A DNA stretch of 64,000 nt from positions 85,889 to 149,888 of the forward strand of contig CALRNH020000010.1 in assembly GCA_943369485.1 (NCBI GenBank). The letters are read 5' to 3'. The notes under the pieces are model-generated. The model was not told the origin of the DNA. It was given only the letters and a program-made list of their open reading frames with translations, and ran no database searches. Source of the stretch: ATX-6F1 sp943369485. GTDB taxonomy: Bacteria; Cyanobacteriota; Cyanobacteriia; PCC-6307; Cyanobiaceae. Shown one piece after another: positions 35,003-42,865 of the stretch; the stretch's first letter is position 1; the number at the start of each line of letters is the position of its first letter. The position numbers and the translations under genes are program-made.

Positions 35003-35076
35003 AGCCACGGCCCTGACCCGAATCCAAGCGCTGCCCGTAGGCTGCGCCCGAAGCTGAAACCCTCGACCGGGCCGCG

Positions 35077-36069
35077 ATGGACACCAGCCTGGTTCTGCAG
35101 AATCTGCTTTCGCCGCCCGTTCTGTTCTTCTTTCTTGGTGTGCTGGCGGTGTTGCTGGGCTCCGACCTGGACATCCCCTCGCCGCTGCCCAAACTCTTCT
35201 CCCTCTACCTGCTGCTGGCGATCGGCTTCAACGGGGGACTGGAACTTCAGCACAGCGGTCTGGCCGGCCAGGTGCTGCCCACGATCAGCGCCGCCGTGCT
35301 GATGTCGTTGGCGGTGCCGGTGGCGACCTTCCTGGTGCTGCGCACCCGCCTGGATACCTTCAACGCCGCCGCGATCGCCGCCACCTATGGCTCAATCAGC
35401 GCCGTGACCTTTATCACCGCCCAGAGCTTCCTCGGGGTGCTGGGGGTGAGCTTCGACGGTTTCATGGTGGCCGCCCTGGCCCTGATGGAATCACCGGCGA
35501 TCATCATCGGCCTGCTGCTGGTCAAGCTGGCCGGCCCCCAGCAGCGGCCCGGGGGCGGCGAGATGCCCTGGAGCTCGGTGCTTCGTGAGGCGTTCTTGAA
35601 CAGCTCGGTCTTCCTGCTGGTGGGCAGCCTGGTGATCGGATTTCTGGTGGCCCAGTACAGCCCCACTGGGGTGGCCAAGATGGAGCCCTTCACCGACAAG
35701 CTCTTCTACGGCGCCCTGAGTTTCTTCCTGCTCGACATGGGCATCGTTGCCGCCCAGCGGCTGGCGGAACTGCAGAAAGCGGGCGCCTTCCTGATCGCCT
35801 TCGCCCTGCTCTGCCCACCGGTCAATGCCTTGGTAGGCCTGGGCATTGCCCTGATGCTGGGGCTGTCCCAGGGCAACGCTCTGCTGTTCATGGTGCTCTG
35901 TGCCAGCGCCTCGTACATCGCCGTACCGGCGGCCATGCGCATGACGGTGCCGGAGGCCAACCCCAGCCTCTACATCTCCACCTCATTGGGGCTGACCTTC
36001 CCGTTCAACATCGTGGTAGGCATTCCTGCCTACATGGCGATCGTCCAACGCCTGATCCCTGCCACCTGA
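35077..36069 (+). CDS. sbtA: Sodium-dependent bicarbonate transporter SbtA
   Basis: The 330-residue protein has about ten membrane segments and the SbtA signature: FFLGVLAVLLGSDLDIPSPLPK, the helix LAIGFNGGLELQHSGL (shown in part: FNGGLELQHSG), AATYGSISAVTFITAQSFL, and a C-terminal SASYIAVPAAMRMTVPEANPS. SbtA imports HCO3- with Na+ at high affinity into the cytoplasm. The partner sbtB starts five bases after the stop. Here it is placed between csoS1D and the carboxysome operon, so a bicarbonate source and its consumer are adjacent. Confidence 0.96.
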   Translation: MDTSLVLQNLLSPPVLFFFLGVLAVLLGSDLDIPSPLPKLFSLYLLLAIGFNGGLELQHSGLAGQVLPTISAAVLMSLAVPVATFLVLRTRLDTFNAAAIAATYGSISAVTFITAQSFLGVLGVSFDGFMVAALALMESPAIIIGLLLVKLAGPQQRPGGGEMPWSSVLREAFLNSSVFLLVGSLVIGFLVAQYSPTGVAKMEPFTDKLFYGALSFFLLDMGIVAAQRLAELQKAGAFLIAFALLCPPVNALVGLGIALMLGLSQGNALLFMVLCASASYIAVPAAMRMTVPEANPSLYISTSLGLTFPFNIVVGIPAYMAIVQRLIPAT

Positions 36070-36074
36070 GAGCC

Positions 36075-36356
36075 ATGAAACGCATCGACCTGATCTTCAG
36101 CGAGCGGGAACTCGACAAGATCTGCACGGCCATCGACCGGGCCGGCGCCCCCGGCTACTCGGTGATGCGTCATGTCACCGGCCGAGGCCCCAACGGAGAG
36201 GTGTCAGAAGGCATGGACTTCAGCAGCCTGGGAGCCAACGCCCACGTGATCGTCTTCTGCGAGCACGACGTGCTCGACAAACTGCGCACCAGCGTCCGTC
36301 CGATCCTCAACTACTACGGCGGCGTGGCTTTTGTGGCCGATGCGGAGCGCTTCTGA
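36075..36356 (+). CDS. sbtB: PII-like signalling protein SbtB
   Basis: SbtB binds adenine nucleotides (including cAMP) and SbtA to gate bicarbonate uptake. The 93-residue product has the ferredoxin-like fold with MKRIDLIFSERELDKI, the T-loop region GYSVMRHVTGRGPNGEVSEG, and ILNYYGGVAFVADAERF at the end. It lacks the C-terminal redox loop with paired cysteines seen in Synechocystis SbtB, which makes it about 15 residues shorter. Gap to sbtA is five bases, and the two are certainly cotranscribed. Confidence 0.95.
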   Translation: MKRIDLIFSERELDKICTAIDRAGAPGYSVMRHVTGRGPNGEVSEGMDFSSLGANAHVIVFCEHDVLDKLRTSVRPILNYYGGVAFVADAERF

Positions 36357-36370
36357 GCCGATGGCTCGAG

Positions 36371-36398
36371 GCCTTCCCAGGAGGGGCTTCAGGGAGGC
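36371..36398 (+). terminator. Possible stem-loop after sbtB
   Basis: GCCTTCCC (36371-36378) and GGGAGGC (36392-36398) can pair with one bulged T around a 13-base loop. It lies 15 bases after the sbtB stop but lacks a T-run, so it is a weak terminator or an mRNA-stabilising hairpin. Confidence 0.3.
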
Positions 36399-36574
36399 AT
36401 GAGCAGAACGAGTCAAAAGCGAAACCAACGTTTTGTGTCGCAATGATCAGACCCACTTATTGATGCCAGCACGGACCGTGATGACTCGGCATGCCAAAAG
36501 TCCTTGACGACGGGGTAAGCCGCCGACCATGGTGACGAACGAACATTCCACCCCCCCTCTTCCAGGAGTAGGCA
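36399..36574 (+). promoter_or_regulatory. Carboxysome operon promoter region
   Basis: This 176-base stretch before csoS1 is more A+T-rich than its surroundings and should hold the main carboxysome operon promoter. A ribosome-binding site AGGAG lies seven bases before the csoS1 ATG. I do not see -35/-10 boxes or a CbbR site that I would state with confidence. Confidence 0.45.
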
Positions 36575-36889
36575 ATGGCTAACGAAATCATGGGCATCGC
36601 CCTCGGCATGATCGAAACCCGGGGGCTCGTCCCGGCCATCGAGGCGGCTGACGCCATGACCAAGGCCGCAGAAGTGCGCCTGATCGGTCGCGAATTCGTT
36701 GGCGGCGGCTACGTCACCGTCCTGGTGCGCGGCGAAACCGGCGCCGTCAACGCCGCCGTCCGCGCCGGTGCTGATGCCTGTGAGCGTGTGGGTGATGGCC
36801 TGGTGGCCGCCCACATCATTGCTCGCCCCCATCGCGAAGTGGAACCGGCCCTGGGAAGCAGCAGCAACTTTCTCGGTCAGAAGGACTGA
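36575..36889 (+). CDS. csoS1: CsoS1 major hexameric carboxysome shell protein
   Basis: The 104-residue BMC-H protein has the family signature: GIALGMIETRGLVPAIEAADAMTKAAEV (shown in part: ETRGLVPAIEAADAMTKAAEV split as ETRGLVPAIEAAD and AMTKAAEV), and REFVGGGYVTVLVRGETGAV. Hexamers tile the shell facets and their central pores pass bicarbonate and other small metabolites. It is the first gene of the carboxysome operon. Its BMC core differs from that of csoS1E at about seven of 87 positions. Confidence 0.97.
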   Translation: MANEIMGIALGMIETRGLVPAIEAADAMTKAAEVRLIGREFVGGGYVTVLVRGETGAVNAAVRAGADACERVGDGLVAAHIIARPHREVEPALGSSSNFLGQKD

Positions 36890-36961
36890 GGTCTGAGGCG
36901 ACGCTGATCAAGCGCCCACCCCTCTAAACAATTCCCTACCGACCCAACTGGAGATCTCCCT

Positions 36962-38374
36962 ATGAGCAAGAAGTACGACGCTGGCGTCAAGGAGTACCGC
37001 GACACCTATTGGACTCCTGATTACATCCCCCTAGACACCGACCTGCTGGCCTGCTTCAAGGTCACCGGCCAGGAAGGTGTGCCCAGGGAAGAAGTGGCCG
37101 CCGCCGTGGCCGCTGAATCCTCCACTGGCACCTGGTCCACCGTGTGGTCCGAGCTCCTCACCGATCTCGACTTCTACAAAGGCCGTTGCTACCGCATCGA
37201 AGACGTTCCAGGCGACAAGGAGTCGTTCTACGCCTTCATCGCGTACCCCCTGGACCTGTTCGAGGAAGGTTCGATCACCAACGTGCTGACCTCCCTGGTC
37301 GGCAACGTCTTCGGCTTCAAGGCCCTGCGTCACCTGCGCCTGGAAGACATCCGCTTCCCGATGGCCTTCATCAAGACCTGCCCGGGTCCCCCGAACGGCA
37401 TCTGCGTCGAGCGTGACCGGATGAACAAGTACGGCAGGCCTCTGCTGGGCTGCACCATCAAGCCGAAGCTGGGTCTGTCGGGTAAGAACTACGGCCGGGT
37501 GGTCTACGAGTGCCTCCGCGGTGGTCTCGACTTCACCAAGGACGACGAGAACATCAACTCCCAGCCCTTCCAGCGCTGGCAGAACCGCTTCGAGTTCGTG
37601 GCCGAAGCCGTGCAGCTCGCCCAGGATGAAACCGGCGAGAAGAAGGGGCATTACCTCAACTGCACCGCCGCCACTCCTGAGGAAATGTATGAGCGGGCCG
37701 AGTTCGCCAAGGAACTCAACCAGCCGATCATCATGCACGACTACATCACCGGTGGCTTCACGGCCAACACCGGTCTGTCGAAGTGGTGCCGCAAGAACGG
37801 CATGCTGCTCCACATTCACCGCGCCATGCACGCGGTGATCGACCGTCACCCCAAGCACGGCATCCACTTCCGGGTTCTGGCCAAGTGCCTGCGCCTCTCC
37901 GGTGGTGACCAACTCCACACCGGCACCGTGGTGGGCAAGCTTGAAGGCGACCGCCAGACCACCCTCGGCTTCATCGACCAGCTGCGGGAGTCCTTCATTC
38001 CCGAAGACCGCAGCCGCGGCAACTTCTTCGACCAGGACTGGGGCTCCATGCCCGGCGTCTTCGCCGTGGCCTCTGGAGGCATCCACGTTTGGCACATGCC
38101 CGCGCTGGTGGCGATCTTCGGCGACGATTCCGTGCTGCAGTTCGGTGGTGGCACCCATGGCCACCCCTGGGGCTCCGCCGCTGGAGCCGCCGCCAACCGC
38201 GTGGCCCTCGAAGCCTGCGTCAAAGCCCGCAACGCCGGCCGCGAGATCGAGAAAGAAAGCCGTGACATCCTGCTCGAAGCGGCCAAGCACAGCCCTGAAC
38301 TGGCGATCGCCCTTGAGACCTGGAAAGAGATCAAGTTCGAGTTCGACACGGTCGACAAGCTCGACGTCCAGTGA
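36962..38374 (+). CDS. cbbL: Form IA RuBisCO large subunit
   Basis: The 470-residue product carries the RuBisCO motifs CFKVTGQEGVPREEVAAAVAAESSTGTW (shown in part: AAESSTGTW), GCTIKPKLGLSGKNYGRVVYECLRGGLDFTKDDENINSQPF (shown in part: GLDFTKDDE, with the carbamylated lysine K193), and SGGIHVWHMP near residue 370. Context with the cso genes gives form IA. It fixes CO2 onto RuBP inside the carboxysome. A GGAG lies nine bases before the ATG. It is 72 bases after csoS1 and 77 bases before cbbS. Confidence 0.99.
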   Translation: MSKKYDAGVKEYRDTYWTPDYIPLDTDLLACFKVTGQEGVPREEVAAAVAAESSTGTWSTVWSELLTDLDFYKGRCYRIEDVPGDKESFYAFIAYPLDLFEEGSITNVLTSLVGNVFGFKALRHLRLEDIRFPMAFIKTCPGPPNGICVERDRMNKYGRPLLGCTIKPKLGLSGKNYGRVVYECLRGGLDFTKDDENINSQPFQRWQNRFEFVAEAVQLAQDETGEKKGHYLNCTAATPEEMYERAEFAKELNQPIIMHDYITGGFTANTGLSKWCRKNGMLLHIHRAMHAVIDRHPKHGIHFRVLAKCLRLSGGDQLHTGTVVGKLEGDRQTTLGFIDQLRESFIPEDRSRGNFFDQDWGSMPGVFAVASGGIHVWHMPALVAIFGDDSVLQFGGGTHGHPWGSAAGAAANRVALEACVKARNAGREIEKESRDILLEAAKHSPELAIALETWKEIKFEFDTVDKLDVQ

Positions 38375-38382
38375 GCTGACAA

Positions 38383-38408
38383 GGGGTCGACGTTTCGCGG
38401 CTGACCCC
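38383..38408 (+). repeat. Hairpin in the cbbL-cbbS spacer
   Basis: GGGGTC (38383-38388) and GACCCC (38403-38408) are perfect 6-base arms with a 14-base loop. It may protect or process the RuBisCO mRNA between the two subunits. No T-run is present, so it is not a terminator. Confidence 0.4.
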
Positions 38409-38451
38409 GCCCCCGTCACACGTCCAACACCGTTCACCCCAACCAACCACC

Positions 38452-38793
38452 ATGCCCTTCAAGAGCACCGTGGGTGACTACCAGACAGTCGCCACCCTGG
38501 AGACCTTCGGCTTCCTCCCGCCGATGTCCCAGGACGAGATCTACGACCAGATTGCCTACATCATTGCCCAGGGTTGGAGCCCCCTGGTGGAGCACGTTCA
38601 CCCAAGCCGTTCCATGGCGACCTACTGGTCGTACTGGAAGCTTCCCTTCTTCGGCGAGAAGGATCTCGGTGTGATCGTCAACGAACTCGAGTCCTGCCAT
38701 CGGGCCTACCCCGACCACCACGTGCGTCTTGTGGGTTACGACGCCTACACCCAGAGCCAGGGTTCCTGCTTCGTGGTGTTCGAAGCACGCTGA
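38452..38793 (+). CDS. cbbS: Form IA RuBisCO small subunit
   Basis: The 113-residue product begins MPFKSTVGDYQTVATLETFGFLPPMS (shown in part: DYQTVATLETFGFLPPM) and has the conserved YWSYWKLPFFGEKDLGVIVNELE segment (shown in part: SYWKLPFFGEKD). It caps the L8 core to give the L8S8 enzyme. It is directly followed by a UUCG-capped hairpin. Confidence 0.99.
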   Translation: MPFKSTVGDYQTVATLETFGFLPPMSQDEIYDQIAYIIAQGWSPLVEHVHPSRSMATYWSYWKLPFFGEKDLGVIVNELESCHRAYPDHHVRLVGYDAYTQSQGSCFVVFEAR

Positions 38794-38802
38794 GGCAGCA
38801 GT

Positions 38803-38824
38803 GGTCCCGGCTTCGGTCGGGGCT
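38803..38824 (+). terminator. UUCG-capped hairpin after cbbS
   Basis: Bases 38803-38811 and 38816-38824 pair over nine positions, with G-U wobbles, around the tetraloop UUCG at 38812-38815. This very stable fold begins nine bases after the cbbS stop and is followed by TGTCTTT, which is only moderately T-rich. It looks like a leaky terminator or an RNA-stabilising 3' end that lets the abundant RuBisCO mRNA outnumber the csoS2 and shell messages. Confidence 0.6.
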
Positions 38825-38938
38825 CTGTCTTTCATGACCAACGCGATCCCGTAGCCACGGTGTCGATATCCAGTCCAGGGGGTCGGTGAAACGATCCCTG
38901 GAACTGGAGCAACCAGGATTTTTCTTCATCGGGCGGAT

Positions 38939-41311
38939 ATGGCAACTCAATCCAGTCGCGAAGCGGCCCTTGCGCGCCGGAAGGCGCTTTCCAACTCCGG
39001 CAAGAGCGCCGAAAAGCGTTTTTCCAGCAGCCCCGACCGGGTGCGCAGTGCGCCGGAAATCCGGGCGAGCAGGACCCAGGCGGCCCCCTCAGTCGCCCCG
39101 AAAGCCGCTGAGCAGGTCAGCCCTCCGCCAAGCCCCCCGGCCCGGACAAGAGCCTGGAGCGAAGCCCCCAGGACCATCAACCGCAGCCCACTCTCCAACC
39201 CCAGTCGTGACCTTGCCCTGGCACGCCGTGACGCCCTGAGCAAGAAAGGCAAACGCGCCGACACCAGCCTTGATCGAACCCGCAGCGCACCGGTCAGGGC
39301 CACTGCGGCTCCGGTGACGGCCCCCAGCCAGCAGAAGGCGATCGCGTCCCAGGAAAGCCTCTTCAAAGATCGCCCCTCGACGGCTCCAAGTCGCGCAACC
39401 ACGCCCAGCCGTTCCTCGGGCAAGCGGGCCCTGTCTCAGCACAATCCCAGCCGAGCCCTCGTTCTGGCACGACGGGAGGCCCTCTCGAAACATGGCAAGT
39501 CAGCCAACACCGGCAGCGTCAGCGGCGGGGCCGCCATGCGCCAGGCCAATCCCGAGATGAACAGCCGGGAACTGTCCCACCGAATCCGCGACCTCAGGAG
39601 CAAGACCGGCGCCTCGGCCATCGCGCGCAACTCCGCTGGCAGTTCCCGTCCCTGCGGTCCTCGCCGTGGCAAACACACCGAGACGACCGTCGCCGCCGCC
39701 CAGGACGCCCCCTGGAAGGTGGGCGCGAGCGAAACCGGTCGCGGTCAGGTGGTGACCGGCACCCAGGCCAACCGCTCCGAGAAGACCACCGGCAACGAAG
39801 CCAGTACCTGCCGCACGATCACCGGCACCGAATACCTCGGCGCCGAAATCTTCCGCAGCTTCTGCCAGAGCGATCCTGCCCCCAACCAGCCCGCCAAGGT
39901 GCGCGTCAGCGCCACCAGCCACGGCAACCGGGTCACCGGCAATGAGGTGGGCCGATCTGAAAAGGTCACCGGCGATGAGCCCGGCACCTGCAAGAACGTC
40001 ACCGGCACCGAGTACATCTCGGCCAACCAGGCCGCCGCCTATTGCGGCAGCAAGAGCGCCGGCACCCCCTCCCCCAGGAAGGTGGGAGTGGCCCAGACCG
40101 TTGGTGGACGCAAGGTCTCCGGCGTTCTCGTTGGCCGATCCGAGCGGGTCACCGGTGATGAGCACGGAGCCGGGATTCAACCCACAGGCACCCAGTACGT
40201 CAGCAACGACTCGCTCGCCACGCCCGGCCAGGCCCCTGCAAAAGTGGGCGAAGCCCTGACCCTGAGGGGAACGGGTGTCACGGGCACCCTGGTCGGTCGC
40301 TCCGACAAGGTCACGGGGAATGAACCGGGCACCTGCAAGATCGTGACCGGCGACGAGTACATCGGCAGCCAGCAGTTTGACCACTTCTGCGGCAGTCAGC
40401 CAACACCAGAGGCCGCCAAGGTGGGCTTCAGCATCACCAACAAGGCCCAGGTGGTCTCGGGAACCCGCACCGGACGATCCGCCAGCGTCACCGGCGATGA
40501 AGCCGGCACCTGCAAGTCGGTCACCGGCACCCCCTACGCCGGCCTGGAGCAGGCGGGGGAGTGGTGCAGCCGTGACGATCTGAGCTCCATCCGCCAACGC
40601 ACCCCGGCCCGAGCCGGCACTCCCGGAGCACGCCTGAGTGGGATCCAGCCTGGGATCGGTGGAGTCATGACCGGCGCGGCCAAGGGCGCCTGCGAAAACA
40701 TCACCGGCACCCCGTACATCGGTGGCGATCAGTTCAGCTCAGCCTGCGGCACAGCTGCAGCGGCCCTGATCTCCCAGGAACCCGATTTTCCCCAGCCACT
40801 GGAAACCCAGGCAGCCTGGCAACGGTTCAGCGTGCAGTCCCCTGCCCAGGCGGCCCATCAGAACCAGCCACGGAGCGGCGCCGTCACCGGCACCCGCTAC
40901 GAAACCAGCGCGAAGATTACCGGCCCTTTTGATCTGGCCGGTGACACCGTCACCGGCACGGAACAATTCCGCTTCGATCGTCGCCCCACCAGCATCGCGG
41001 CCAGCGCCAGCCACGCCCCCGTGAGCGTCGATGAGGATGTGCGCCCGGTGTCGCGGGTCACCGGTGAAGGAATCTCCGCCGGGTTGAAGATCACCGGCGA
41101 CGACTGGGATCGCGGTGAACGTGTCACGGGTACGGAAGGGGCTTCGGCACGTCGACGTAACCCCACCCGCATCGGTTCGATGGCGGCGATGGCGCCCCAT
41201 CAGCGCAAGCGCAACGAGGATCTGCCCCGCCCCGCCAGCCCCGTCACCGGCTCCAGCGGCAACTACGACCAGGGTTCGTTGATCACCGTCTCCGGAGGCG
41301 CCCGAGGTTGA
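38939..41311 (+). CDS. csoS2: CsoS2 carboxysome assembly scaffold protein
   Basis: The 790-residue disordered scaffold links RuBisCO to the shell. The N-terminal domain has four short Arg/Lys helical repeats, of the type SRDLALARRDALSKKGK, which bind RuBisCO. The middle region (residues about 259-610) has six M-repeats with KVG, VTG and RSEKVTGNEPGTCK-type motifs. The C-terminal region (about 611-790) has further VTGTxY-type repeats and ends in a short conserved peptide with SPVTGSSGNYDQGSL and SGGARG, used for shell anchoring. Six middle repeats and four N-repeats are at the expected count. The gene is 145 bases after cbbS and overlaps csoS3 by one base. Confidence 0.98.
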   Translation: MATQSSREAALARRKALSNSGKSAEKRFSSSPDRVRSAPEIRASRTQAAPSVAPKAAEQVSPPPSPPARTRAWSEAPRTINRSPLSNPSRDLALARRDALSKKGKRADTSLDRTRSAPVRATAAPVTAPSQQKAIASQESLFKDRPSTAPSRATTPSRSSGKRALSQHNPSRALVLARREALSKHGKSANTGSVSGGAAMRQANPEMNSRELSHRIRDLRSKTGASAIARNSAGSSRPCGPRRGKHTETTVAAAQDAPWKVGASETGRGQVVTGTQANRSEKTTGNEASTCRTITGTEYLGAEIFRSFCQSDPAPNQPAKVRVSATSHGNRVTGNEVGRSEKVTGDEPGTCKNVTGTEYISANQAAAYCGSKSAGTPSPRKVGVAQTVGGRKVSGVLVGRSERVTGDEHGAGIQPTGTQYVSNDSLATPGQAPAKVGEALTLRGTGVTGTLVGRSDKVTGNEPGTCKIVTGDEYIGSQQFDHFCGSQPTPEAAKVGFSITNKAQVVSGTRTGRSASVTGDEAGTCKSVTGTPYAGLEQAGEWCSRDDLSSIRQRTPARAGTPGARLSGIQPGIGGVMTGAAKGACENITGTPYIGGDQFSSACGTAAAALISQEPDFPQPLETQAAWQRFSVQSPAQAAHQNQPRSGAVTGTRYETSAKITGPFDLAGDTVTGTEQFRFDRRPTSIAASASHAPVSVDEDVRPVSRVTGEGISAGLKITGDDWDRGERVTGTEGASARRRNPTRIGSMAAMAPHQRKRNEDLPRPASPVTGSSGNYDQGSLITVSGGARG
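38954..39613 (+). repeat. CsoS2 N-terminal RuBisCO-binding repeats
   Basis: Four related segments encoding basic helical repeats begin at about 38954, 39203, 39449 and 39563. The first three share a pattern SR..ALARR.ALS..GK.A. The last is more divergent (SRELSHRIRDLRSKTG). These are protein-level repeats, not mobile DNA. Confidence 0.85.
39713..40760 (+). repeat. CsoS2 middle (M) repeats
   Basis: Six repeats of about 55 codons begin near 39713, 39893, 40076, 40238, 40415 and 40611. Each includes KV(G/R), VTG/VSG, RSxxVTG and a TGTxY motif. Four carry the paired cysteines of the CK-type and FCGS-type positions, the third (from 40076) has neither, and the sixth is degenerate. The DNA repeats are imperfect and reflect protein architecture. 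Confidence 0.85.
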
Positions 41312-42864
41312 TGCCCCGTCGCCCTGCGACCGCTCCACGGCCCCTGGCCCCCACGGCGCCCCGTCGTAGGCCTGCCGCGCTGGCGCCAGAGGCCCCCGCT
41401 CGAGAGTCGATCTTCGCCCCAGCATCCACCGCCCCATCCTTGGGAGCGCCGGCCAGAGCCTGGCGGGGGAGCCTGCATCCGCTCAGCGACGGTCGGACCA
41501 ATGCCCTGCTGCAGTCCTACGAGGCACGGGTGCAGACCTCCTTCGAGCGCATCGTGCCGGTGCTCAAGGAGATCTCCGCCCTGCAGCACGAGAGCGACTT
41601 CGTCGCGCTGGCCCAGCGCCTGGCCCAGGCGAGCCTCGGATTCGCGTTGCCGGTCCAGATTCTCGAGAAGGCCTGGGTCAGCCAACTGGACATGCGCACC
41701 CTGTTCGCCTGGTGCGTGTTCGAGACCTACCGCTCCGTTAGCGATGGTTTCTTCGCTGGCGACCCCCTCCATGGCCGTGATGGTTCGGCGTTCAACGCCG
41801 AGCTGATCGCCGATGGCTTCCACCTGCTGGACATCACTCCCTGCTCCGACGGTCGTCTGGCCCACGCCATCGCCTACGCCCTGCGTCTGCCCTTCAGTTC
41901 CGTGCGCCGCCGCTCCCACGCCGGTGCCCTGTTCGATGTGGAAAACACTGTGGACCGGTGGGTGAAGACCGAGCACCTGCGCTTCCGCGAGGGACTTCCC
42001 AACGGGGCCCACGAACCCACCCACTATCTGAAGGTGGTGATCTACCACTTCAGCTCCCGCGACCCTCACCACGAGGGCTGCGCGGCCCACGGCAGCGACG
42101 ACAGTGCCGCCGCCGCCGCCGGCCTGCGGCGCCTCAACGATTTCCGTGAGGCGGTCGAGAACAGTTTCTGCTGCGGAGCCTCGGTGGATCTCCTGCTGAT
42201 CGGCCTGGACACCGACACCGACGCCATCCGGGTGCACGTGCCCAGCCGCGATGGCCACACCGACCTCACCAGCTGGCTCGACGCCCGCAGCGTGTATGAC
42301 GACACCGCGCTCCTGGGGGCCCATGAGGGTCGCCAACGGATCCTTGCGCTGGTGGAGCAGGCGGCACCGGGTCCGAGTGAACCCGGCATGGTGCGCCTGA
42401 TCGCCAGGCTGCTTGAGAACAACCTCTCCCAGATCGACTACGTGCGCCAGTACCACGGCGGCAGCTACGGCCAAGCGGGCCATGCCGAACGCTTCATCGG
42501 TGTGGGCATCGGTTTCAAGGAGATCCACCTGCGCAACCTCACCTACTTCGCCTACATGGACACCGTGGAGGAGGGGGCTCCGGACCTCGATGTGGGGGTG
42601 AAGATCTTCCGTGGCCTCAACGTCTCCAGGGGGTTGCCGATCCCGGTGGTGATTCGCTTCGACTACCACGGCAGCGTGCCCGGCGCCCGGGATCGGGCGA
42701 TCGGCCACTGCCAACGCGTGCGTTCCGCCATCGAGTCGCGCTACGACGCCCTCTGCCACGACGGGCTGCTGCACACCCTGTTGACGGTGCGCGACCGGGA
42801 CCGCCACAGCCCGGCGGAGACCGTCGGCTCATCGATCTGCTTCGATGCCGAGGAGGTCCACTGA
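41311..42864 (+). CDS. csoS3: Carboxysomal carbonic anhydrase CsoSCA
   Basis: The 517-residue protein converts bicarbonate to CO2 inside the carboxysome. The N-terminal 45 residues are Pro/Ala/Arg-rich and probably bind CsoS2 or RuBisCO. The zinc site, by comparison with the Halothiobacillus enzyme, is Cys178 in DITPCSDGRLAHA, His246 in VIYHFSSRD, and Cys257 in HHEGCAAHG. The Asp-Arg pair next to the first Cys is intact. The csoS2 stop and csoS3 start share one base (TGATG). A TTG one codon earlier is also in frame. Confidence 0.97.
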   Translation: MPRRPATAPRPLAPTAPRRRPAALAPEAPARESIFAPASTAPSLGAPARAWRGSLHPLSDGRTNALLQSYEARVQTSFERIVPVLKEISALQHESDFVALAQRLAQASLGFALPVQILEKAWVSQLDMRTLFAWCVFETYRSVSDGFFAGDPLHGRDGSAFNAELIADGFHLLDITPCSDGRLAHAIAYALRLPFSSVRRRSHAGALFDVENTVDRWVKTEHLRFREGLPNGAHEPTHYLKVVIYHFSSRDPHHEGCAAHGSDDSAAAAAGLRRLNDFREAVENSFCCGASVDLLLIGLDTDTDAIRVHVPSRDGHTDLTSWLDARSVYDDTALLGAHEGRQRILALVEQAAPGPSEPGMVRLIARLLENNLSQIDYVRQYHGGSYGQAGHAERFIGVGIGFKEIHLRNLTYFAYMDTVEEGAPDLDVGVKIFRGLNVSRGLPIPVVIRFDYHGSVPGARDRAIGHCQRVRSAIESRYDALCHDGLLHTLLTVRDRDRHSPAETVGSSICFDAEEVH

Positions 42865-42865
42865 C

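Larger units (their letters stand above)
34668..35076 (+). other. Structured intergenic region upstream of sbtA
   Basis: This 409-base gap has no gene that I accept. It contains an inverted repeat at 34801-34820 (GGAACC and GGTTCC), a perfect hairpin at 34909-34927, and a terminator-like hairpin followed by T-rich sequence at 34979-35001. Two short in-frame ORFs of 19 and 11 codons also lie here. It probably holds the sbtA promoter and a long leader or a small RNA. Confidence 0.45.

Noticed and set aside
37031..38446. Minus-strand open frame of 471 codons antisense to cbbL
   Set aside because: Shadow of the highly biased RuBisCO gene; no recognisable protein features.
38954..40760. Regularly spaced repeats resembling a CRISPR or satellite array
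   Set aside because: The repeats are imperfect, multiples of three, and inside the csoS2 frame. They encode the known N- and M-repeats.
40770..40800. Programmed frameshift site in csoS2 (giving a short CsoS2A form)
   Set aside because: The T- and C-runs here do not form a proper X XXY YYZ heptamer in the reading frame, and no stable downstream stem was found.
41263..42807. Minus-strand open frame of 514 codons antisense to csoS3
   Set aside because: Shadow of csoS3. Its predicted product is low-complexity and has no motif.
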